Assembly: GCF_900092025.1 (NCBI RefSeq)
Contig: NZ_FLTX01000003.1
Location: 1 to 64,000, forward strand
Reading direction: 5' to 3'
Origin: Xanthomonas bromi
GTDB taxonomy: Bacteria; Pseudomonadota; Gammaproteobacteria; Xanthomonadales; Xanthomonadaceae
DNA length: 64,000 nucleotides
Part shown: in pieces, positions 57,404 through 64,000 of the stretch
How the letters are laid out: every line of letters begins with the position of its first letter
How positions within the stretch are numbered: the first letter of the stretch is position 1
Translations under genes and position numbers: made by a program
The notes under the pieces: model-generated
The model's database searches: none
The model's input: only the letters and a program-made list of their open reading frames with translations
Told to the model about the DNA's origin: nothing

Positions 57404-59736
57404 TCAGCGGAACAAGTGCGCCTGGATTCCCACGAATGCACTGCGGATGTCCGCAACGCTGCCCAGCATCCGTTTGGCGTCGTTGACCCCGCCGTAGCGG
57501 ATCCGCAGGACATCGCCGATCCTGCTGCTGGCCAGCTCGCCGGTGCCGTTGCGCGCGTAGTTGCCTAGCACGTATTCCAGGAACGAGCGCATCTCGCGCT
57601 CGTATCCGCCAAGTCCGGTGGACAACGCTGACTGCACACGCTGCGTCCGCGACAGGGGCGCGAGGGTGAACCGCACATAGGCCAGCACATCGAAGATGTC
57701 GCTGTGCGGTGCATCGATCAGGCGCCGCATGTCGTCCAGACGCTCGCTGTCGTAACCCAGGTCCGTGAGGCGCTGGAGGAAGGCTTCGCGTCGGCCGGGT
57801 CGCTCCAGATGGCGCGCAGTTGGTCCTCGTCCTTCAGTAGCGCATCGAGGTCGCCGAACAGCTGCTGCATGACTTCCGGGGCGGTGATCATCCTGCCGTC
57901 GTTGGACCAATATGTGGTCGCGGCGATGTAGTGAATGCTGCGTTCGCGGCCGTCGGAGAGCTTGACCACCACCCGCCTGGGCGGCTCGGGTTCTCTGATG
58001 CCACCACCAGGCACGCCAGGCTCGCGCTCGCTGGGCCGCCGTGGGTTGCGCGGCTCCGATGCATCGTCCGGCGGCAGCGGCTCGCCATCCCACGCCGGAT
58101 CGTTGAAGTGCGCATAGGCCTTCACGAAGTCGTAGATGGTGAAGTAGTCCTTGCCTTCGAACGTGCGCGTGCCGCGCCCGATGATCTGCTTGAACTCGAT
58201 CATCGACGTGACCGGGCGTAGCAGCACGATATTGCGGATGTTCAGTGCGTCCACGCCGGTGGACAGCTTCTGCGATGTGGTCAGGATGGTCGGCAGGGTC
58301 TTCTCGTTGTCCTGGAACGCGCGCAGGTGGCGCTCGCCCAGCTCACCGTCGTCGGCGGTGACGCGCTCGCAGTAGTGCGGGCTCGGGTTGTCCTTGATCT
58401 GGTTGATGAAGTTGCGTACCCGCGCGGCGTGCTCCTGGGTGGCGCAGAACACCAGCGTCTTCTGGCGCTGGTCGATCTGGTCCATGAACTCCTGCACGCG
58501 GCTGCGCTCGCGCTGGTCGATCACAAGCCGGGTGTTGAAATCGGCTTCTGTGTAAACGCGGCCGCGTTCCAGCTCGCCCTCCAGCACCACGTCGCCCTCG
58601 GAGTAGGTGTACTCGTCCAGGGTCGAGGCCATCTGCCGCACCTTGAACGGCGTGAGGAAGCCGTCGCCGATGCCTTCTTTCAATGCGTACGTGTAAACCG
58701 GCTCGCCGAAGTACGCATAGGTATCGCCATTGACATCGCGCTTTGGGGTCGCGGTCAGGCCTAGCTGCACGGCTGGCTTGAAGTACTCAAGGATCGCGCG
58801 CCAGGTGCTCTCGTCGCGTGCCCCGCCACGGTGGCACTCGTCGATGACGATGAAGTCGAAGAAGTCCGGCTCGTAGCCTTCGAAGGTGAACTGCGCCGCC
58901 GTGGACTCGTCTTCCGTATCGCCGGCACCGGTCATGAAGGTCTGGAAGATGGTGAAGAACACACTGGCATTGCGCGGAATGCCACCCTTTCTGCGGATCT
59001 CTTCCGGCCGGATGCGGCACAGCGCATCCGACGGGAACGCACTGAACGCATTGAAGGCCTGGTCGGCAAGAATATTGCGGTCGGCCAGGAACAGGATTCT
59101 CGGGCGGCGCACCGGATCACGGCTCAGGTTCCACTTGGCATGGAACAGCTTCCACGCGATCTGGAACGCCACCGAGGTCTTGCCGGTGCCGGTGGCCAGC
59201 GTCAGCAGGATGCGGTCGCGGTCCGTCGCAATCGCCTCCAGTACCGCAGTGATCGCATTGTGCTGGTAATAGCGCGGCTGCCACTTGCCGCTGCCGGTCT
59301 CGAATGGCACCGCGCCAAAACGCTCGTGCCAGTCGTTGCCGTCCGGAAAACAGCGCAGCCAGAGTTGCTCCGGCGTCGGGAACGGCAGGGCGATGTCGCC
59401 TTCGATTCCGCCGTCCATGTCGATGCCGTACCAGCCGATCCCGTTGGTGGCATAGGCGAACCGGGCCTGCAGTCGCGCCGCATAGTCCTTGGCCTGGCCG
59501 ACGCCGGCGGTATGGCCCAGCCCGGCACGCTTGGCTTCGATCACCGCCAGTTTGCGGCCGCGATAACTCAGCACGTAATCCGCCGACAGCGCGGTGCCGC
59601 GCTGGCCGCCGCCGAGGATGCGGCCAGGGCAGATCAGTTCGCGATGGACCTGCGCGCCCTCCGCCACGCCCCAGCCGGCATCGCGCAGCACCGGGTCGAT
59701 GCGGTTGGCGCGGGTGTCGGCTTCGGTTTCATGCAT
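57404..59736 (-). pseudogene. hsdR: HsdR, type I restriction endonuclease subunit, frameshifted
   Basis: From ATG at 59736: nuclease domain (DYVLSYRGRKLAVIEAKRAG, D...E-x-K), Walker A TLATGTGKTS, DECH box VIDECHRGG, helicase motif RGTRTF, then at about 57793-57798 a frameshift. After LRAIWSDP the homologous REAFLQRLTDLGYDSERL continues in the next frame to the stop at 57404. The length is 3n+2, consistent with loss of one C from a C-run. The repaired protein would be about 777 residues, normal for EcoAI/EcoEI-type HsdR. The missing C-terminal domain joins HsdR to the HsdM-HsdS core, so restriction is probably lost while methylation may remain. Confidence 0.88.
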
Positions 59737-60028
59737 CGCGTGCATAGCCCGTCTCGCGTTGCGCGCGGATCGCCAGGACAAATACGGTGTCCAGCGCCGT
59801 TACATACTGGTAGAGGGCAATGTATCCGCGAGCGCCTTGGCCAATGACCAGTTCACGCAGATCGTTGTGCGTCAGGCGCCCGATCAGCGGATTGTTCGTG
59901 AGCACATCGGATGCGCTGACGATCTCGCCAAGACGCTCTTGGATGTGCGCCGCCTCGTGCTGTTCCAGGTGGCCGATGATGCGCCGCAGGTCCTCGTTGA
60001 CAGAGGGTAGGAACTCGACGCGCGCCAT
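59729..60028 (-). CDS. RelE/ParE-family toxin
   Basis: Predicted 99 residues with the ParE-type pattern VEFLPSVNEDLRRIIGHLEQHE, NPLIGRLT, LRELVIG and the strand GYIALYQY. ParE toxins poison gyrase and RelE toxins cut mRNA; the sequence does not decide. It begins one base after the antitoxin gene and overlaps the hsdR start by eight bases. Confidence 0.88.
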   Translation of the reverse strand: MARVEFLPSVNEDLRRIIGHLEQHEAAHIQERLGEIVSASDVLTNNPLIGRLTHNDLRELVIGQGARGYIALYQYVTALDTVFVLAIRAQRETGYARDA

Positions 60029-60029
60029 G

Positions 60030-60314
60030 CTATTTCGCGAACTTGCGTGGGACGGGAAGTGGAGTGTCCTTGCCCTGAATGCGTCCCATCAGATAGCGAC
60101 GCATCTCGTCCCAGGGAATGCTCTCGCCGGTATCGAGGAATTCGGCCCAACGGCGTTCGGCCTCTGCATGGAAGTCGGCGCGTCGCTCTGCCAGCTCGGC
60201 CTTCTCGGCAATGGCTTCCAGGATGAAATTGTGCGAGGTGGTGCCGGCCGCTTGCGCGGCCTTGGCGATGCGGGCCTTGAGCGCGTCCGGCAGGCGGATG
60301 GTGGTGGTGCTCAT
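60030..60314 (-). CDS. RHH (CopG/ParD-like) antitoxin
   Basis: Predicted 94 residues. The N-terminal ribbon-helix-helix (TTTIRLPDALKARIAKAAQ) binds DNA and the C-terminal half would wrap the toxin. It is the first gene of the pair and presumably autoregulates from the ~180-base spacer behind the Abi gene. GGGAG precedes the start. Confidence 0.88.
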   Translation of the reverse strand: MSTTTIRLPDALKARIAKAAQAAGTTSHNFILEAIAEKAELAERRADFHAEAERRWAEFLDTGESIPWDEMRRYLMGRIQGKDTPLPVPRKFAK

Positions 60315-60456
60315 GCGGGGCTCCCGTTCAGGATGTCAAAATGTAGCACAAGAGTGACACAGGGGGGGCCAGCGTCTCAGGCAATGCACGCCTTAGCAGT
60401 TTTTATTACGCATATTGGCGATTCAGAGCTTGCTCGGTTAGATTTGCTGCAACACG

Positions 60457-60496
60457 ACCCCCGCCTCTTGGTTCCCTTGGGAATCTACGCGGGGGT
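60457..60496. repeat. Strong hairpin after the Abi gene
   Basis: Outer arms ACCCCCGC (60457-60464) and GCGGGGGT (60489-60496) enclose a perfect 12-bp palindrome TTCCCTTGGGAA (60472-60483). It starts three bases past the Abi stop on the minus strand. On the plus strand it is followed by TTCTTATT, so it reads as a terminator in that direction; on the minus strand it has no T-tract. Confidence 0.7.
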
Positions 60497-60498
60497 TC

Positions 60499-61500
60499 TT
60501 ATTGCCTGTCGCTCGCGAGCCACCAGTCTTTCCAACCGGTGGGCGCCCCCATATCCGCAGCGGATAATTGGCGTGTCGATGCCTGAGACGGAAAGGCGTC
60601 CAGATGCGCCGCCATCCGCTCCGGCCAACTGCTTCCGGGGCATATCACCCGCACCAGATGGCAGACCATCGCCAACTGGATGAACGGCTTGGTCAGTAGA
60701 TCCTGCCTGTTCTCGGACGCAGCGCCCCAAGCCGGCCAGGCGGCTGACGGTGGAGTGGGAGAACTCACCATGTTCCGGTTCCACACGCGGCTATGGTGGG
60801 CCACCAGATTGCGCAGGTAGCTCAAACAGCGCACCCAGCTTGCGAAGACCTTCCAATCGGTAATTCCATAGCGCTCAGCGATGGCCTGCTGGTCGGGCAC
60901 TTTCATCATCGCCAGCAGTTGCGAGACTGCGCCGAAGTCCCACACCTCGATAGCGACCCAGATTGGCAGATCCGGGCCATGCTTTTCACGATAGTGCTTG
61001 ACGAAATCCTCGCGTGAGCGCTGCACCAACCCCTGGTACTTCATCTGCCATGTGGCGAAGACGGTCTGGCCCGTCACTGGCGCTGTTTTTTCGCGGAATG
61101 TGGGGTGGAAGTTGCTTGCATGTAGATGGGCGAAGGTGTCGGTTTTACCCAGTCGATATGCTACTTCCACCCGCAGCGACACTTCGATTCGCTCAAGTGC
61201 GTCCGCCAGCAGTACGCGCAGCCGACGATCGAACAGATACAGGTCGATTGCGTCGGTGAACGTTGTACCCGGCATGAAGTCATCCGTGCGCATCGAACGG
61301 ATCGCCCCCGATTGCGGGTCCTGCGCATGCCGGAAGATCCGGAACGGATACCAGTACGCACTGAGCCGGTAGTAGCCGACACGCTGCAGCCATGCCAGTG
61401 CCCAGTCACTGTCCGATACGGCCAAGCCGCGCTCTTCCAGCATCAAGAGTTGATCTTGGAACGATCTCCACGGGCGATCGTAGGTGCTGGCATCGGTCAT
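60499..61500 (-). CDS. Abi_2 (AbiD/AbiF-like) abortive-infection protein
   Basis: Predicted 333 residues. N-terminal family motif QLLMLEERGLAV...GYYRLSAYWYPFR, central FDRRLRVLLADALERIEVSLR, and RNLVAHHSRVWNR, an R-x4-H motif of HEPN ribonucleases. Abi_2 proteins give phage resistance, probably by cutting RNA. It starts ten bases after hsdS on the same strand, so it is co-transcribed with the restriction genes. Two nearby Trp-rich segments are at the C-terminus. Confidence 0.88.
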   Translation of the reverse strand: MTDASTYDRPWRSFQDQLLMLEERGLAVSDSDWALAWLQRVGYYRLSAYWYPFRIFRHAQDPQSGAIRSMRTDDFMPGTTFTDAIDLYLFDRRLRVLLADALERIEVSLRVEVAYRLGKTDTFAHLHASNFHPTFREKTAPVTGQTVFATWQMKYQGLVQRSREDFVKHYREKHGPDLPIWVAIEVWDFGAVSQLLAMMKVPDQQAIAERYGITDWKVFASWVRCLSYLRNLVAHHSRVWNRNMVSSPTPPSAAWPAWGAASENRQDLLTKPFIQLAMVCHLVRVICPGSSWPERMAAHLDAFPSQASTRQLSAADMGAPTGWKDWWLASDRQ

Positions 61501-61510
61501 GGCGAAGAAA

Positions 61511-62632
61511 TTACGTCAACTGGCCGGAAAAAGCTGCTTGGAGGAGGGACTGGCGAAGGGCGGCGACTTCTGCAGCAGTGTGCATGTATCTCGCTCGCAG
61601 GTTTACAACGTGAGTCGAAAGGGCGTTTAGCTTCTTCACGATTTCCTCTTGCTGATTGAGAGGAGGAAATGGGAACTCCGACTCCTCAAACGTCGCGAGA
61701 TTGATGTTGTCTTGCGCGCTGCCTTTGCCTTTGAGCTTCAATTCCTCTGCGAAGTAGCGAAGCATGTACTCGACATAATAGGGCGTTGCTTCATCGGGCT
61801 TGGGGACCATTCCGATTACGCTGTCCGGAAAACATGCCTCGATCTCCAGCACGCCGGTGTCTGCAATGTTTGCGGCGATGGTGATGCACACTGTGCCGAC
61901 CGGCCATAGTTTGCTCTGCATCAGACCCATCTCGTTGTAGCTCTGCGAAAACTCCCGGATGCCGCCTTGAGCTTTACGCACGTCGCCTGTCTGGATGAAA
62001 GGATACTTGCCGCCATAAAGCGCTGGATCATTGCGGGGGCGATGCTTGGATTTTCCACGTGAGAAGTCTTTCGCCGCTTCTGCGAGTGTCTTCATGTTTG
62101 CGGTGGGCAGAAGCTCGTCAAAGGTTGTGAGCAACACTCGCTCGAACAGAGCTTGTCCGTCAGCGAGATTGGTTTCGGCATTGATGTGGGCGCGGTCGAG
62201 GGCGGCGAAGGCCTGATCCAGCACTGCGACGATGCGCTTCTGCTCGTTCAACGGAGGAAGCGGAATCTCAATTGCATAGACGTCATTCCGGTTGATGCCG
62301 GGCTTTACGCCTTTAGCCAGTGACGGAAGATCGAGCGAGTGCAGCAGATATTCAAGGTAACTGAGTTCAGTCGTTGTCTTGTCGTGCTCTGAGAAATACG
62401 TAACGTCTAGCGGCCAGAAAGGTTCGTCCGCTCTTTTGATTTCCCCGGCAGAGCCTTTTCGTCCAATTATCAGGGCAGGGCCTTCACACAGTGGCTTATG
62501 CGTGTAGTCCTTGATGCCGTTTGCGCCGTAAACGGGTACAGCGCCATCCGCGATTCGAAAATCAGCGTCTAGCGACTTGCCGTAGTGCAATGTCAATACT
62601 TTGCTGAGAGGAACTAGCGGCCAATGACTCAC
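61511..62632 (-). CDS. hsdS: HsdS, type I restriction specificity subunit
   Basis: Predicted 373 residues with the two-half layout of HsdS: two variable target-recognition domains, each followed by a conserved helical region (LPPLNEQKRIVAVLDQAF near residues 135-155 and FPPLNQQEEIVKKLNAL near 320-340). It selects the DNA site for HsdM and HsdR. The recognised sequence cannot be predicted from this alone. Codon use is lower in GC than neighbours. Overlaps hsdM by four bases. Confidence 0.95.
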   Translation of the reverse strand: MSHWPLVPLSKVLTLHYGKSLDADFRIADGAVPVYGANGIKDYTHKPLCEGPALIIGRKGSAGEIKRADEPFWPLDVTYFSEHDKTTTELSYLEYLLHSLDLPSLAKGVKPGINRNDVYAIEIPLPPLNEQKRIVAVLDQAFAALDRAHINAETNLADGQALFERVLLTTFDELLPTANMKTLAEAAKDFSRGKSKHRPRNDPALYGGKYPFIQTGDVRKAQGGIREFSQSYNEMGLMQSKLWPVGTVCITIAANIADTGVLEIEACFPDSVIGMVPKPDEATPYYVEYMLRYFAEELKLKGKGSAQDNINLATFEESEFPFPPLNQQEEIVKKLNALSTHVVNLRARYMHTAAEVAALRQSLLQAAFSGQLT

Positions 62633-64000
62633 AGCATCGCCCTTACCGTCGCCAGCAACTTCGCCGTCTCCGCATCCCGCGCCAGCATGTCGTCGATGAT
62701 CTGCTGCGGCGTGCGCTGAGCTGCGGACTCCGGCACATGCGGATTCTTGACCGACAGGTCACAGGTGGTGGCGTCCACGTCGGCCACGTCAATCGTCCAG
62801 CTCTTTTCACCGCTAGCTTTGGTCTTCTGCAGTGCCACGAACTCGACAAGATCCGCATCGTTCAGCGGCGTGGTCTTGCCCATCGAGCGGCCGGGGTCGA
62901 GTTGGTAGTACCAAATGCTGCGCGTGGGCGCACCCTTGTCGAAGAACAGCACCACGGTTTTCACGCCCGCGCCCTGGAAGGTGCCGGACGGGCAATCGAG
63001 CACGGTGTGCAGGTTGCAGCTGGTCAGCAGTTCGCGGCGCAGCTCCACGCTGGCGTTGTCGGTATTGCTGAGGAAGGTGTTCTTGATGACCACCGCGCCA
63101 CGCCCACCGGCTTTGAGTTTGCGGATGAAGTGCTGCAGGAACAGGTAAGCAGTCTCCGAGGAGCGGATATCGAAGTTCTGCTGCACCTCTTTACGCTCGC
63201 CACCGCCGAAGGGCGGGTTGGCCAGCACGATGTCATGGCGATCCTTTTGCTGGATATGCCTCACGTCCTCGGACAGCGTATTGGCGTGGCGGATGTTGGG
63301 CGCGTCGATGCCGTGCAGGATCATGTTCATCACGCCCAGCACGTAGGCCAGTGATTTCTTCTCCTGCCCGTAGAAGGTTTTGCGCTGCAGCGTGTCCCAG
63401 TCCTTGGCGGACAGATCATCGCGGCGCAGGTGCTCCCAGGCCTCGCACAGGAAGCCCGCGCTGCCGCAGGCGCCATCGTAGATGGTCTCGCCGATCTGCG
63501 GTTGCACCACCTGGATCATCGCGCGGATCAGCGGGCGCGGCGTGTAGTACTCGCCGCCGTTGCGGCCGGCGTTGCCCATGCGTTTGATGCGGGTCTCGTA
63601 CAGATCGGACAGTTCGTGCTTGGCCTCGGAACTGCCGAAGCTCAGCGTGTCGATGATCTCCAGCACGTCGCGCAGGGTGTAGCCGGAGCGGAAGCGGTTG
63701 GACACTTCCGAAAAGATTTCGCCGATCTTGTACTGCAGGCTGTCGGCCTGCACGGTGCTGTCCTTGAACGACTTGAGATGCGGGACCAGCTTGCCGTTGA
63801 CGAACTCGATGAGGTCGCTGCCGGTGCGGGCGTTCGGGTCCGGCTTGCCGTCGCGGGTCTTCGGCGCGGCCCAGTCCTGCCAGCGGTAGGGGCGGGTCAG
63901 GGTCGGCGCATAGGACTTGCCCTTGAGCGCGGTCACATCGGCCCATTCGTGCTCCATGTCGTCCAGATACTTCAGGAACGGCAGCCACGAGGTCTGCTCG
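62629..64000 (-). CDS. hsdM: HsdM, type I N6-adenine methyltransferase (5' end outside window)
   Basis: At least 457 codons; the frame is open to the right edge, so the start lies beyond the window. The SAM motif is YDGACGSAGFL and the catalytic motif is NPPFGG, typical of N6-adenine methylases; the N-terminal part contains GNAGRNGGEYYTP. With HsdS it forms the modification enzyme. First gene of the locus in the minus direction. Confidence 0.95.
   Translation of the reverse strand, partial: EQTSWLPFLKYLDDMEHEWADVTALKGKSYAPTLTRPYRWQDWAAPKTRDGKPDPNARTGSDLIEFVNGKLVPHLKSFKDSTVQADSLQYKIGEIFSEVSNRFRSGYTLRDVLEIIDTLSFGSSEAKHELSDLYETRIKRMGNAGRNGGEYYTPRPLIRAMIQVVQPQIGETIYDGACGSAGFLCEAWEHLRRDDLSAKDWDTLQRKTFYGQEKKSLAYVLGVMNMILHGIDAPNIRHANTLSEDVRHIQQKDRHDIVLANPPFGGGERKEVQQNFDIRSSETAYLFLQHFIRKLKAGGRGAVVIKNTFLSNTDNASVELRRELLTSCNLHTVLDCPSGTFQGAGVKTVVLFFDKGAPTRSIWYYQLDPGRSMGKTTPLNDADLVEFVALQKTKASGEKSWTIDVADVDATTCDLSVKNPHVPESAAQRTPQQIIDDMLARDAETAKLLATVRAML

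Overview
The window is high-GC chromosomal DNA from a Xanthomonas-type gammaproteobacterium. The evidence is a division and cell-wall (dcw) cluster without murD, a type IV secretion effector carrying the Xanthomonas C-terminal XVIPCD-type tail beside a lipoprotein immunity gene, an F-box-like candidate type III effector behind an imperfect PIP box, and a family-specific GGGAATC/GATTCCC spacer repeat. I cannot name the species from sequence alone.

Layout: (1) 0.15-3.4 kb, a secreted alpha/beta hydrolase and the candidate F-box type III effector with a fresh 126-bp internal tandem duplication. (2) 3.6-11.9 kb, the kdpFABCDE high-affinity potassium operon with a candidate KdpE site. (3) 12-14.1 kb, a T4SS antibacterial effector interrupted by one in-frame amber codon, with its LprI-like lipoprotein partner. 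(4) 14.2-20.3 kb, an FAD-linked 2-hydroxyacid dehydrogenase, a YdjM-like membrane protein, YraN, an LpoA/LppC lipoprotein, rsmI, an unknown gene and the RNase P RNA. (5) 20.6-22 kb, a ccdAB-like toxin-antitoxin pair and an NRDE protein. (6) 22.2-40.1 kb, the dcw cluster mraZ-rsmH-ftsL-(repeat ORF)-ftsI-murE-murF-mraY-ftsW-murG-murC-ddl-ftsQ-ftsA-ftsZ, a strong terminator, then lpxC. (7) 40.3-44.7 kb, dciA, an M23 peptidase and secA, the last ending in a run of perfect palindromes. (8) 45-57.4 kb, small metabolic and housekeeping genes mixed with decaying ones: a frameshifted glycosidase, a frameshifted VOC protein, an alpha-amylase remnant and a decayed partial copy of a DUF3228 gene, plus a 141-bp foldback element. 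(9) 57.4-64 kb, a type I restriction-modification locus whose hsdR is frameshifted and which carries an Abi_2/HEPN gene and an RHH/ParE toxin-antitoxin pair between hsdS and hsdR; hsdM runs off the right edge.

Within the dcw cluster nearly all genes overlap by 1-11 bases, implying coupled translation of peptidoglycan precursor synthesis (MurE, MurF, MraY, MurG, MurC, Ddl) with divisome assembly (FtsL, FtsI, FtsW, FtsQ, FtsA, FtsZ). Five candidate MraZ boxes at exact 10-bp spacing and a consensus DnaA box lie at its head. The most unusual features are a 73-codon ORF made of three tandem hairpin-bearing repeats fitted exactly between ftsL and ftsI, and paired inverted GGGAATC arrays that have become part of the C-termini of RsmH, MurG and FtsQ.
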